Below are positions 16,642 to 25,274 of a stretch of DNA of 64,000 bases, piece by piece (positions within the stretch are counted from its first letter, which is position 1; every line of letters begins with the position of its first letter). Source of the DNA: Pseudomonas entomophila (lineage in GTDB: Bacteria > Pseudomonadota > Gammaproteobacteria > Pseudomonadales > Pseudomonadaceae); assembly GCF_023277925.1 (NCBI RefSeq), contig NZ_CP063832.1, positions 1,707,001 through 1,771,000 on the forward strand. Direction: 5' to 3'. The position numbers were made by a program, and so were the translations under genes. A model generated the notes under the pieces. That model saw nothing but the letters and a program-made list of their open reading frames with translations, was not told the DNA's origin and did not search any database.

Positions 16642-18684
16642 ATGCCCGACAGTGAAATCAAGGCTTTGCGTCAGCGCAACGCCGAACTCGAGAATCGCCT
16701 GACCCAGCAAAATGGCATAGACGACAGCCTGTACCGTTTTCTGTTCGACACCATGGATGAAGGCTTTTGTGTCATCGAGTTCTTCGACGGCCCCCACGGC
16801 CCGCTGAGTGACTACATCCATATCGTCGCCAACGCCGCCTACGCCCGCCACGCCGGCATCCCAGACGTGGTCGGGCAGAAGCTGCGGGAAATGGTGCCGG
16901 ACGAGGCCGACGACTGGGTCGCCCGTTACGGCGAGGTGTTGCGTACCGGCCAGCCGTTGCAGTTCGAACAGGAACTGGTGGCCACCGGGCGGGTGCTGTC
17001 GATCACCACGTTCCGTATCGAGCCCGCCGAGCGGAACCAGGTAGCCGTGCTGTTCCAGGATGTCACCGAGCGGCGCCGCGCGGAGACTGCGCTACAGCAA
17101 CTCAACGATCACCTCGAACAGCGCGTGGCCGATGCCCTGGCCGAACGCAGCCTGTTCGCCGAACTGGTCGAACGCAGCGTGGCAGGGGTGCAAGTGGTCG
17201 ACACTTCGTTGCGTTTCCTGGCCGTGAACGCACGCGCGGTGAAAGACTTCGAGTTGCTGTTCGGGCGCACGATCAAGGCCGGAGACACGTTGGCAGCCTG
17301 CCTCACCGGGTTTCCCGAGGAGTACCAACGCTCACTGGCGTTCTGGCGCCGAGCACTGGCGGGTGAAAGCTTCATCGAAGTGATCGAGTACGGCCGCGCA
17401 AAGCACCTGCAGCATTTCGAATTGCGCTTCAACCCGTTGCGTGATGTCAGTGGCACGATTATCGGTGCTTACCTCTTTGTCTACGACATCAGCCGTCAGG
17501 TCAGCGAGCAGCAACGCTTGCTGGAGGCCGAGGATGCATTGCGCCAGGCGCAGAAGATGGAAGCTGTCGGCCAGCTCAGCGGCGGCATCGCCCATGACTT
17601 CAACAACCTGCTCGGAGGCATCCTCGGCGCCCAGGAGCTGGTTCGCCAACGCCTGGAGCAGGCACGCCTGGGCGACATCCCAGCCTTGCTCGATACCGCG
17701 AGCGATTCGGCGCGACGGGCTGCGGCACTGGTGCATCGGTTGCTGGCCTTCTCGCGCCGCCAGACCCTGCTGCCACAGGCCACCTCGGTTGGCGTGCTGA
17801 TCCTCGACATGGAGGAACTGATCCGCCGCAGCGTGGGCCCGGCCATTACCGTGAGTGTCAGTTGTAGCCCGGACCTGTGGGCGACCTTCATCGACCCCCC
17901 GCAACTGGAAAGCGCCCTGCTCAACCTGTGCATCAACGCCCGAGATGCCTTGCCCGGTGGAGGACGCATCGACATCCGCTGCGCTAACCAATCGTTCGAT
18001 CTGGCACATGCCGCCACGCTGGATCTCGCGGCAGGCGATTACCTGCAACTAAGTGTCGAAGACAATGGCCGCGGTATGCCAGCGGAGGTGGTCGAGCGCG
18101 CCATCGACCCCTTCTTCACCACCAAGCCGCTCGGCCAGGGCACAGGGCTGGGGTTGTCGATGGCCTTCGGTTTCGTACGCCAGTCTGGTGGACAGTTGCA
18201 GATCCAATCGACGCCAGGAGCAGGCACGCGAATCGATCTGTACCTGCCCCGTCACCATGAAGCGCCCAAGGCGCCGCAAGCCCGCCCGATGGCCGAAAGG
18301 CTGACGCAGCCTGAGCGTGCGCGGATCCTGCTGGTCGAGGACCAGGCCGCGCTACGCCTGGTCATTGGCGAGGTGCTCGATGAGCTCGGGCATGAGGTGG
18401 AAGGGGTTGAGCACGGCCCGGCCGCGCTGGAGCTGTTGGAGCACGGCTTCGTACCGGACCTGCTGATCAGCGATATCGGCTTGCCAGGCGGCCTCAACGG
18501 GTGCCAGGTCGCCGAGGCCTGCCGAGCCTTGCATCCGAGCCTGCCAGTGCTGTTCATCACCGGCTATGACGAGAGCGCGGCACTCAGCGACGGGCAGTTA
18601 CCTGCGCGCACCGCCGTATTGCGCAAACCGTTCGAGCTGCCGGCCATCGCCGACCTGGTCGCGCAGTTGCTGGCGACCGAGTAA
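16642..18684 (+). CDS. Hybrid sensor histidine kinase (PAS-PAS-HisKA-HATPase-REC)
   Basis: This 680-residue cytoplasmic kinase lacks membrane helices. It starts with a short coiled coil (IKALRQRNAELENRL), then PAS domains at about 25-145 and 170-285. The phosphoacceptor His318 follows in GGIAHDFNNLLGG, then an ATPase domain (VEDNGRGMP, DPFFTTKPLGQGTGLGL) and a C-terminal receiver with Asp611 in LLISDIGLPG. The DFNNLL box places it in the HisKA subfamily that works through an attached receiver. No output regulator is adjacent. The start is ATG 16642; a GTG ten codons earlier is less likely. Confidence 0.9.
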   Translation: MPDSEIKALRQRNAELENRLTQQNGIDDSLYRFLFDTMDEGFCVIEFFDGPHGPLSDYIHIVANAAYARHAGIPDVVGQKLREMVPDEADDWVARYGEVLRTGQPLQFEQELVATGRVLSITTFRIEPAERNQVAVLFQDVTERRRAETALQQLNDHLEQRVADALAERSLFAELVERSVAGVQVVDTSLRFLAVNARAVKDFELLFGRTIKAGDTLAACLTGFPEEYQRSLAFWRRALAGESFIEVIEYGRAKHLQHFELRFNPLRDVSGTIIGAYLFVYDISRQVSEQQRLLEAEDALRQAQKMEAVGQLSGGIAHDFNNLLGGILGAQELVRQRLEQARLGDIPALLDTASDSARRAAALVHRLLAFSRRQTLLPQATSVGVLILDMEELIRRSVGPAITVSVSCSPDLWATFIDPPQLESALLNLCINARDALPGGGRIDIRCANQSFDLAHAATLDLAAGDYLQLSVEDNGRGMPAEVVERAIDPFFTTKPLGQGTGLGLSMAFGFVRQSGGQLQIQSTPGAGTRIDLYLPRHHEAPKAPQARPMAERLTQPERARILLVEDQAALRLVIGEVLDELGHEVEGVEHGPAALELLEHGFVPDLLISDIGLPGGLNGCQVAEACRALHPSLPVLFITGYDESAALSDGQLPARTAVLRKPFELPAIADLVAQLLATE

Positions 18685-18690
18685 CCGGCG

Positions 18691-19437
18691 TCAGCGCCCG
18701 CCACTCAGGTCGATGAAGGTGCCCGTCGAGTAGGACGCGCTGTCCGACAGCAGCCAGAGGATCGCCTCGGCCACTTCCTCGGGGCGCCCACCGCGCCCCA
18801 TGGGCAGGCCTGGCTCGAGCTTGGTGACGCGTTCGGGGTCACCGCTCAAGGCGTGGAAGCCGGTATGGATATAGCCTGGCCGTACGCCATTGACGCGCAC
18901 CCCCTCGCTCGCCACTTCCTTGGCCAGGCCAATGGTGAAGGTATCCAGCGCGCCCTTGGAGGCGGCGTAGTCGACATACTCATTGGGCGAGCCAAGCCGC
19001 GCGGCCATGGATGAAACGTTGACGATCGCCCCGCCCTGCCCGCCATGGCGCCGCGCCATGCGCAGCAAGGCGTGCTTGGCGCAGAGCATCGGGCCGACCA
19101 CGTTGGTCTTCATGACCTTGAGCAGACGGAACTCTGACATCTCCTCCACCCGGCCCTGCTGGCCAATGGTACCGGCATTGTTGACCAGCGCGGTGACCGG
19201 CCCCAGTTCGTGGTCGACGCGCTGGAACAACCGCACCACCTCGTCCTCGACGCTGGCGTCGGCACGCACGGCGATGGCCGTGGCGCCCAGCTCGCGAACC
19301 TGGGCCAACACCGTCTCGGCGGCCTCGTCGTTGGCGTGGTAGTTGATGCAGATGCGATACTCCTGTTGCGCCGCCAGCAATGCGGTGGCGGCGCCGATGC
19401 CCCGGCTGGCGCCGGTGATGACGATGACCTTGTCCAT
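18691..19437 (-). CDS. SDR-family oxidoreductase
   Basis: This 248-residue classical short-chain dehydrogenase/reductase has the cofactor motif TGASRGIGAATA near residue 9, the NNAG motif near 90 and the catalytic Ser-Tyr-Lys set (Ser in VNVSSMA, Tyr/Lys in YVDYAASKGAL). The Rossmann fold starts with TGAS followed by ICINYHAND, suggesting NADP. Substrate unknown. It converges on the sensor kinase gene with a six-base gap. Confidence 0.9.
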   Translation of the reverse strand: MDKVIVITGASRGIGAATALLAAQQEYRICINYHANDEAAETVLAQVRELGATAIAVRADASVEDEVVRLFQRVDHELGPVTALVNNAGTIGQQGRVEEMSEFRLLKVMKTNVVGPMLCAKHALLRMARRHGGQGGAIVNVSSMAARLGSPNEYVDYAASKGALDTFTIGLAKEVASEGVRVNGVRPGYIHTGFHALSGDPERVTKLEPGLPMGRGGRPEEVAEAILWLLSDSASYSTGTFIDLSGGR

Positions 19438-19513
19438 GGATCTGCCAAATTGCCCGGAAAAGACCTACAAGATTAGGGGAAACACCCCAGCCTGATCAAT
19501 GCCACCGCCCGCT

Positions 19514-19584
19514 GCAGGAGCCAGCTTGCTGGCGAACCGCACCACCACCGTGTGCCCGCTGTTCGCCAGCAAGCTGGCTCCAAC
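19514..19584. repeat. REP-like inverted pair (CCAGCTTGCTGG type)
   Basis: GGAGCCAGCTTGCTGGCGAAC is mirrored about 25 bases later. It is the same architecture as the other REPs but with CCAGC stems, a variant also present at 33771 and 61886. It lies between the SDR promoter and the end of the efflux operon, where it may end the emrB transcript. Confidence 0.8.
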
Positions 19585-19597
19585 AGCTCTTTTTTTG

Positions 19598-21133
19598 TCA
19601 GTGCCCTGCCGCAGCGGGTCCCGCCTTGGCGGTGAAAGGTGGCTTGGCCAGCCACACCAACACGATCAGCCCGGCGAACACCCAGGTCAGCAAGGTGAAG
19701 TAATCCACCGTCGACATCATGTAGGCCTGGCTGTTGAGGATCTGCTCCAGCTTCGCATAGCTCTGCTGGCCGGCCCCACCCAACTGCTCCAGGGCATGCC
19801 GGGTGGCCGGGTCGAAGGTGCTGATGTGCTCGCTCAGGTAGGCATGGTGCTGGTCGGCGCGGCGAATCCAGATCCAGGTGGTGAGCGACGCGGCGAAACT
19901 GCCGCCCAACGTACGCAGGAAGGTGGCCAGCCCCGAACCATCGGCGATTTGATGCGGCGGCAGGTCGGACAGCAGGATACTCAGGGTCGGCATGAAGAAC
20001 AGCGCTACTCCGATGCCCATGAACAGCTGCACCAGGGCGATATGGGTGAAGTCCACCTCGTTGGTGAAACCGGCGCGCATGTAACAGCTGGTGCCGATGG
20101 CGAGGAACGCGATGCCGGCCAGCACGCGCAGGTCGAAGCGGTGTGCATACTTGCCGACGAAGGGCGACATCAACACCGGCAACAGACCGATCGGCGCCAC
20201 CGCCAGCCCCGCCCAGGTGGCCGTGTAGCCCATCTGCGTCTGCAGCCATTGGGGCAGGATCAGGTTGATGCCGAAGAACCCGGCATAGCCGCCCACCAAG
20301 ACCAGCGTGCCAATGCGGAAATTGCGGTGCACGAACAAGCGCAGGTTGACCACCGGGTGGCGGTCGGTCAGTTCCCAGATGATGAAAATCGCCAGGAACA
20401 CCACCGAGATCAACGTGCCGACGATGATGAACGACGACTCGAACCAGTCCAGGTCATTGCCCTTGTCCAGCACCACCTGCAGCGCCCCCACCCCCACGAT
20501 CAAGGTCAGCAGACCGATGTAGTCCATCGGCTGGCGGCTGGTGACCACCGGCCGCGCACGCATCTGCTGGCGCACCACGGCCGCGGCGAACAGGCCGATA
20601 GGAATATTGATGAAGAAGATCCACGGCCAGCTGTAGCTGTCGGTGATCCAGCCACCCAGTATCGGCCCGGCGATCGGTGCCACCACGGTGACCATCGCCA
20701 GCAACGCCAGGGCCATGCCCCTTTTCGCAGGCGGGTACACGGCGATCAGCAGGGTTTGCGTCATCGGGTACAACGGGCCGGCCACCACCCCCTGCAGCAC
20801 CCGGAAGCCGACCAGCTCGGGCATCGACTGGGCAACGCCGCAGAGGAACGAGGCCAGCACGAACAGCAGTGTGGCCCAGATGAACAGCTTCACCTCGCCG
20901 AAGCGCCGGCTCAGCCAGCCGGTCAGCGGCAATGCGATGGCGTTGCTCACCGCGAACGAGGTAATCACCCAGGTGCCCTGCTCGTAGCTGACCCCCAGGT
21001 TGCCGGAAATGGTCGGCAAGGCGACGTTGGCGATGGTGGTGTCGAGCACTTGCATGAACGTCGCCAGCGACAGACCAATGGTGGTCAGCAGCAGGCTTGG
21101 TGGGGTGAACTGCGCGGGGGCCGCCTGGCTCAT
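19598..21133 (-). CDS. DHA2-family MFS multidrug efflux pump (EmrB-like)
   Basis: This 511-residue inner-membrane antiporter has about 14 hydrophobic helices. It carries the DHA2 motifs LDTTIANVALPTISGNL near residue 30, WVITSFAVSNAIALPLTGWLS, motif C (GPILGGWI) and the C-terminal YFTLLTWVFAGL. It works with the adjacent EmrA-type adaptor and an outer-membrane channel to expel hydrophobic drugs. Its start overlaps the adaptor stop by four bases, implying coupled translation. Confidence 0.92.
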   Translation of the reverse strand: MSQAAPAQFTPPSLLLTTIGLSLATFMQVLDTTIANVALPTISGNLGVSYEQGTWVITSFAVSNAIALPLTGWLSRRFGEVKLFIWATLLFVLASFLCGVAQSMPELVGFRVLQGVVAGPLYPMTQTLLIAVYPPAKRGMALALLAMVTVVAPIAGPILGGWITDSYSWPWIFFINIPIGLFAAAVVRQQMRARPVVTSRQPMDYIGLLTLIVGVGALQVVLDKGNDLDWFESSFIIVGTLISVVFLAIFIIWELTDRHPVVNLRLFVHRNFRIGTLVLVGGYAGFFGINLILPQWLQTQMGYTATWAGLAVAPIGLLPVLMSPFVGKYAHRFDLRVLAGIAFLAIGTSCYMRAGFTNEVDFTHIALVQLFMGIGVALFFMPTLSILLSDLPPHQIADGSGLATFLRTLGGSFAASLTTWIWIRRADQHHAYLSEHISTFDPATRHALEQLGGAGQQSYAKLEQILNSQAYMMSTVDYFTLLTWVFAGLIVLVWLAKPPFTAKAGPAAAGH

Positions 21134-22323
21134 CGCTGGGCCGTCTTGCCGGTGGCGCTGTTTTCGTGGATCAGCCGGGCGATCAGGTTGTCGGCTTCGA
21201 CCAGCTGGCGATCATAGACCTGGGTGGTGTAGCTCGCCTGCTGTGGCGCTTGCTGGGCCAGGGCCGGACCGCTCTGATCGTGCAGATCGACTTCGGCGAC
21301 GGTGGACAGGCCAATGCGCAGCGGGTGGTCTTTCAGCTGTTCGGGGTTCAGGTGGATACGCACCGGCACGCGCTGGACGATCTTGATCCAGTTGCCGGTG
21401 GCGTTCTGCGCCGGCAGCAGGGCAAAGGCGCTGCCGGTACCGGCCCCCAGGCTGTCGACGGTGCCGTTGTACTTCACCTCGCCGCCGTACAGGTCGGCGG
21501 TGATCTGCACCGGTTGGCCGATGCGCATGTCGCGCAGTTGGGTTTCCTTGAAGTTGGCATCGATCCACACCTCGTCCAGGGGAATCACTGCCATGGTCGC
21601 GGTGCCCGGTTGCAGGCGCTGGCCCAGTTGCACAGTGCGCTTGGCGACGTAGCCGGTGACCGGCGCCACCAGAGTGGTGCGCGCGTGGTCGAGGTAGGCC
21701 TGGCGCAGGTCGGCGGCGGCGGCCATGACCTCCGGGTGCGAGGACACCACCGTGTCGTCGACCAGCGCAGTGCTGGTGTTGAGCTGCTGGCGTGCACCAT
21801 TGACGGCCGCCTGGGCCACGACCAGGTCGTCGTGGGAATGGGCGATTTCTTCCTGGGCGATGGCACCGCTGTCGGCCAGCACCTTGCGTCGGTTGTAGTT
21901 CTGTTGGGCCTTTTGCAGCTCGGCCTGGCGGGTTTCCAGCTGGGCCTTGAGCGAATCGACGTTACTGTACAGCCCTCGCACCTGGCGCACGGTACGTGCC
22001 AGCTTGGCCTCGGCGGCCTGCAGGGCAACCTCGCTGTCGGCCGGGTCGAACTGCAACAGCACCTGGCCGGCGTGCACCAGGTCGCCGTCGTCGGCACCGA
22101 TGCTGGTGACGGTGCCAGTGATCAGCGGGGTGATTTCCACCACGTTGCCATTCACATAGGCATCGTCGGTGCTTTCGTGCCAGCGCCCGACCACGCTGTA
22201 CCAGGCCCAGGTGCCGGCACCCGCGAGGGTCAGCAACAGCAACAGGGCGAACAGCCAGGCCTTGCGCTTGCGTGTGTTGTCGGGCGCGACGGCGAGGGTG
22301 GAGGTGTCGGCGGGAGTGGCCAT
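21130..22323 (-). CDS. EmrA-like membrane fusion protein
   Basis: This 397-residue HlyD-family adaptor links the EmrB pump to an outer-membrane channel. It has a short cytoplasmic N-terminus, one membrane helix (AWLFALLLLLTLAGAGTWAWYS, about residues 23-44) and a lipoyl/biotinyl half motif (GDLVHAGQVLLQFDP). A long coiled-coil hairpin follows at about 95-190, then beta-barrel parts including VEVGQRLQPGT-like QLGQRLQPGT. It is the middle gene of a marR-emrA-emrB operon. Confidence 0.92.
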   Translation of the reverse strand: MATPADTSTLAVAPDNTRKRKAWLFALLLLLTLAGAGTWAWYSVVGRWHESTDDAYVNGNVVEITPLITGTVTSIGADDGDLVHAGQVLLQFDPADSEVALQAAEAKLARTVRQVRGLYSNVDSLKAQLETRQAELQKAQQNYNRRKVLADSGAIAQEEIAHSHDDLVVAQAAVNGARQQLNTSTALVDDTVVSSHPEVMAAAADLRQAYLDHARTTLVAPVTGYVAKRTVQLGQRLQPGTATMAVIPLDEVWIDANFKETQLRDMRIGQPVQITADLYGGEVKYNGTVDSLGAGTGSAFALLPAQNATGNWIKIVQRVPVRIHLNPEQLKDHPLRIGLSTVAEVDLHDQSGPALAQQAPQQASYTTQVYDRQLVEADNLIARLIHENSATGKTAQR

Positions 22324-22353
22324 GACGGTACCTTGGAAAATGCGTGACAGGGA

Positions 22354-22827
22354 TCAACGATCGCCGAAGCGGCGGATCGTCAGGGGGTCGCCGGCGCTGA
22401 TCAGCACCTTGGCCAGCAAGCCTTCGAGGGTCTTGAGCTCTTCAGGCTGCAGCACCCCGACCAGCTCGTTCATCGCCGCCGCGCCCACCTGTGGCAGACG
22501 GTCGGCCAGGCGCTGGCCGTCGGCGGTCAGGGCCAGGCGTACCTGGCGACGGTCGTCCGCGCAGCGATGGCGCAGGACCAGGCCCTTCTGCTCGAGGCGG
22601 TCGAGCATGCGGGTCATCGAACCGCTGTCCAGGCCCAGGTAGCGGCACAGCTCGGCGGGCGTGTCGACCTGATACTGGGTGACGATGATCAGCACCTTGA
22701 ACTGGGCGGCGGTGACGCCGTCGGCTTCGAGGTGCCAGTCGAGGATGCGGTCCTTCAGCAGGGCGGCGCGACCGAGCAACATGCCGATGGTGCAAGTCTG
22801 GAAGTTTTCCGGGGTGAAATGGGACAT
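22354..22827 (-). CDS. MarR-family repressor of the efflux operon
   Basis: This 157-residue winged-helix regulator has the recognition region LCRYLGLDSGSMTRMLDRLEQKGLVLRHRCADDRRQ (helix plus wing, residues about 59-94), with the DRR wing motif typical of MarR/EmrR proteins. Dimerisation helices flank it. It is first in the operon, 30 bases ahead of emrA, and probably represses it until a toxic ligand binds. A palindrome lies in the spacer of its own promoter. Confidence 0.92.
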   Translation of the reverse strand: MSHFTPENFQTCTIGMLLGRAALLKDRILDWHLEADGVTAAQFKVLIIVTQYQVDTPAELCRYLGLDSGSMTRMLDRLEQKGLVLRHRCADDRRQVRLALTADGQRLADRLPQVGAAAMNELVGVLQPEELKTLEGLLAKVLISAGDPLTIRRFGDR

Positions 22828-22855
22828 CGGGATCTGCTCGGGGAATTGTATGAAA

Positions 22856-22883
22856 ATATTACTGCTTAGGCAGTGAATGTCAA
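22856..22883 (-). promoter_or_regulatory. Sigma70 promoter with palindromic operator, marR-emrAB operon
   Basis: On the minus strand, TTGACA (22883-22878) and TAATAT (22861-22856) are separated by 16 bases. ACTGCTTAGGCAGT, a dyad of five-base arms, occupies 22861-22874, almost the whole spacer. A repressor bound there would block RNA polymerase, which fits autoregulation by the MarR protein. Confidence 0.75.
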
Positions 22884-22951
22884 AGCCTTGATTAGCTGAC
22901 TAACAAAAAATTCATGGATGGAGCAAAACCCACTGTTTTGACGCGGCCTCT

Positions 22952-23035
22952 GTAGGAGCGGCTTTTAGCCGCGATCACCCGCGAAGCGGGTGCCAGAGAT
23001 CGCGTTGCCTGCATCGCGGCTGAAGCCGCTCCTAC
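22952..23035. repeat. REP inverted pair (GCGGCTTcAGCCGC type)
   Basis: GTAGGAGCGGCTTTTAGCCGCGATCACCCGC faces its partner ATCGCGGCTGAAGCCGCTCCTAC. This is the commonest REP form in the window. It ends three bases before the stop of the response regulator gene. Confidence 0.9.
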
Positions 23036-23038
23036 AAG

Positions 23039-23674
23039 TCAGGGCTGCGCCCGCAACCCCAACGCCTCGACCAGGCCACAAGCGATCGCCATCCCCACCA
23101 GTTCGGGCAGGCTCGCGGCCTGCATGCGCTTCATCACCCGCCCCCGGTACAAGTCGATGGTCTTCACGCTCACCCCCAATTGCTCGGCAATCTCACGATT
23201 GCCCAGCCCCTGCACCAGTGGAATGAACACATCACGCTCACGCGGGGTCAGGCCGTCGATGCGTGCCTGTACCTGCGCCACCTCACCACTGCCCGCCCGG
23301 ACCACATCGGCGCGGCTGAGCGCGGCCTGCACGCTGTCGAGCAACAACTGGTCGTTGTAGGGCTTCTCGATGAAATCGATGGCGCCGGCCTTGAACGCCC
23401 GCACCACGATCGGCACGTCGGCGTGGCCACTGACGAAGATCAGCGGGATCTGCAGCCCCCGCTCGCGCAGCGCTTGCTGTACCGCCAAGCCACCCAACCC
23501 TGGCATGCGCACATCCAGCAGCACGCACGCCGGCCCCTCGTCCACACAGGCCTCCAGAAACGCCTGGCCACTGGTGAACGGCAGCGCCCGCAGCCCCACC
23601 GACTCCAGCAGCCATACCGTCGAGTCGAGCATGCCCGGGTCGTCGTCCACCACATACACCTTCGCTTGCACCAC
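23039..23674 (-). CDS. FixJ/NarL-type response regulator
   Basis: This two-domain regulator of about 211 residues has an N-terminal receiver (VYVVDDDPGML; phosphoacceptor Asp near residue 54 in CVLLDVRMPG; Lys in FIEKPYND). A C-terminal LuxR helix-turn-helix follows (LTPRERDVFIPLVQGLGNREIAEQLGVSVKTI). The start is probably GTG 23674 because AGGAGG sits six bases ahead. An ATG at 23689 overlaps the kinase stop (ATGA) but has no ribosome-binding site of its own. It partners the kinase encoded immediately upstream. Confidence 0.88.
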   Translation of the reverse strand: MVQAKVYVVDDDPGMLDSTVWLLESVGLRALPFTSGQAFLEACVDEGPACVLLDVRMPGLGGLAVQQALRERGLQIPLIFVSGHADVPIVVRAFKAGAIDFIEKPYNDQLLLDSVQAALSRADVVRAGSGEVAQVQARIDGLTPRERDVFIPLVQGLGNREIAEQLGVSVKTIDLYRGRVMKRMQAASLPELVGMAIACGLVEALGLRAQP

Positions 23675-23685
23675 CGTCCCCCTCC

Positions 23686-25083
23686 TCATCCGCGATTCAC
23701 CGCCAGGCGGCAGCACAGCACCAGCCCACCCTCTTCACCCGCCCGCGCCCAGAGACTGCCGCCAAAGCCCTCCACGATGCTGCGGCTCATGCTCAGCCCC
23801 AGGCCCAGGCCGTCGACCTTGCTGGTGGTGAACGGCGTGAAGATGTCGTCCAGCCGCTCACGTGCAACACCCGGCCCTTGGTCAGCCACCTCCAGCAGCA
23901 CCCCATCGTCCTGACGCGAGGCGCTGAGCAGGATACGTGACGACTGCCCAGGGTGCTGCTCTCGATTGGCGTCGATGGCATTGCGCAGCAGGTTGACCAG
24001 CACCTGCTCCAGCAAGACACGGTCGGCGTACACGGTCGGCAGCGCCCCGCTCACCCGCTGCTCGATGCGTACCTGCGCCCCTGCGGCCTCCCAGGCGCAC
24101 AGGCGTTGTGCTTCGTTGGCCACCTCGGCGGCATCGAGGGCTTGCAACTGCCGTGGCCCCTTGCGCAGGAACGCGCGCAGCCGGCGAATAACCTCGGCGG
24201 CGTGGGTCGCCTGCGCGCTGATGCGTTGCAGCCCCTGGCCGACCCGCTCGCGGGCGTGCCGATCTTGGTCGGGATTGTGCAGGTAACGCAGGCTGGCGTT
24301 GGTGTAATTGAGGATCGCCGCCAAGGGCTGGTTGATTTCGTGGGCGATGCCCGAGGCCAATTCACCCAATGTCGCGACCCGGGCGCTATGAGCCAGGCTT
24401 TCCTGGGCTTCGATACGCAGGGTGATGTCGCGAGACACCGCGACAATCTCCACCACCGCGCCGGTGTAGGTCTCTCGAATCGCTCGGCAGGCAATCTCGA
24501 ACCAACGGTAATGGCCATCGGCGTGGCGCACTCGGCAGGTCATGGTGTAATAGCCATCCTCGTCCAGGGCGGCGGCGGCCTGCAACAGCACCTGGCGCCG
24601 CTCGCGCGGGTGCAGGAATGGGCGCACGGCGCTGCCGCGCAATTGCTCCGGCCATACCCCCAGCAGGCGGAATGCGGCGGGCGTGGCGTCGAGAAAGCGC
24701 CCGTCTGGGCTGTGCCGGGAAATCAGGTCCGTGGTGTTTTCGGTAATCAAGCGGTAGAGCCGCCGGGCCCGACTGGCGTCCCGCACGGCCTGGCGTTCGT
24801 CGCTCGCGTCACGACAGCGGGCCAGTACCTGCTGGCCCAGGTCGTCGGGAATGAAGGTCCAGAGCAGTATGCGCTCACCCACCTCGGCCTCGACCTCGCT
24901 GATCGCCCGCCCCTGGCGAAGGCAGGCACGCACCAATGCGCCATGGTTGGGCGGCAACCAGCGCCTGAGTTCGGCATCACTGCCCATCAGCGCCTGCAAG
25001 GCGAGATTCAGCCGCAGCGGCCGAGCATCGGGGGCCAGCAATACACTCGGCTGGGGGTCCTTGGCGAGTAAGGAAGTTGTCAT
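23686..25083 (-). CDS. PAS-domain sensor histidine kinase (FixL-like)
   Basis: This 465-residue kinase has no obvious membrane helix. It contains an N-terminal PAS-like part, a second PAS near 120-235 (LYRLITENTTDLISRHSPDG), the phosphoacceptor region GELASGIAHEINQPLAAILNY (His near 250) and an ATPase domain ending with DIFTPFTTSKVDGLGLGLSMS. The HEINQPL box is typical of FixL/DctB-type HPK4 kinases. It forms an operon with the FixJ-type regulator and diverges from an acyl-CoA synthetase gene, a probable target. ATG 25083 was taken over a TTG five codons earlier. Confidence 0.88.
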   Translation of the reverse strand: MTTSLLAKDPQPSVLLAPDARPLRLNLALQALMGSDAELRRWLPPNHGALVRACLRQGRAISEVEAEVGERILLWTFIPDDLGQQVLARCRDASDERQAVRDASRARRLYRLITENTTDLISRHSPDGRFLDATPAAFRLLGVWPEQLRGSAVRPFLHPRERRQVLLQAAAALDEDGYYTMTCRVRHADGHYRWFEIACRAIRETYTGAVVEIVAVSRDITLRIEAQESLAHSARVATLGELASGIAHEINQPLAAILNYTNASLRYLHNPDQDRHARERVGQGLQRISAQATHAAEVIRRLRAFLRKGPRQLQALDAAEVANEAQRLCAWEAAGAQVRIEQRVSGALPTVYADRVLLEQVLVNLLRNAIDANREQHPGQSSRILLSASRQDDGVLLEVADQGPGVARERLDDIFTPFTTSKVDGLGLGLSMSRSIVEGFGGSLWARAGEEGGLVLCCRLAVNRG

Positions 25084-25176
25084 GGTATCCACGGGCAACG
25101 GCTCTTTTATAGTAGTTTTACCATATTGCTATAGTCGATCTTCCATATACGATAACGGTTCGCGTAAAAAAGCGAC

Positions 25177-25196
25177 AGGGAGGCATCGCCCTCCCT
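25177..25196. promoter_or_regulatory. Hairpin in the divergent control region
   Basis: AGGGAGG and CCTCCCT form a perfect seven-base stem with a six-base loop. On the minus strand it is followed by GTCGCTTTTTTACG, so it resembles an intrinsic terminator or attenuator facing the sensor kinase gene. On the plus strand it would lie in the leader of the acyl-CoA synthetase mRNA. Confidence 0.45.
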
Positions 25197-25274
25197 CACC
25201 CTGATCAGAGCTAACAATCAGCCACCGGGGGCCAGGCGCACAGAATGCGCACGCCTCCTTCACAGGACCACCGC

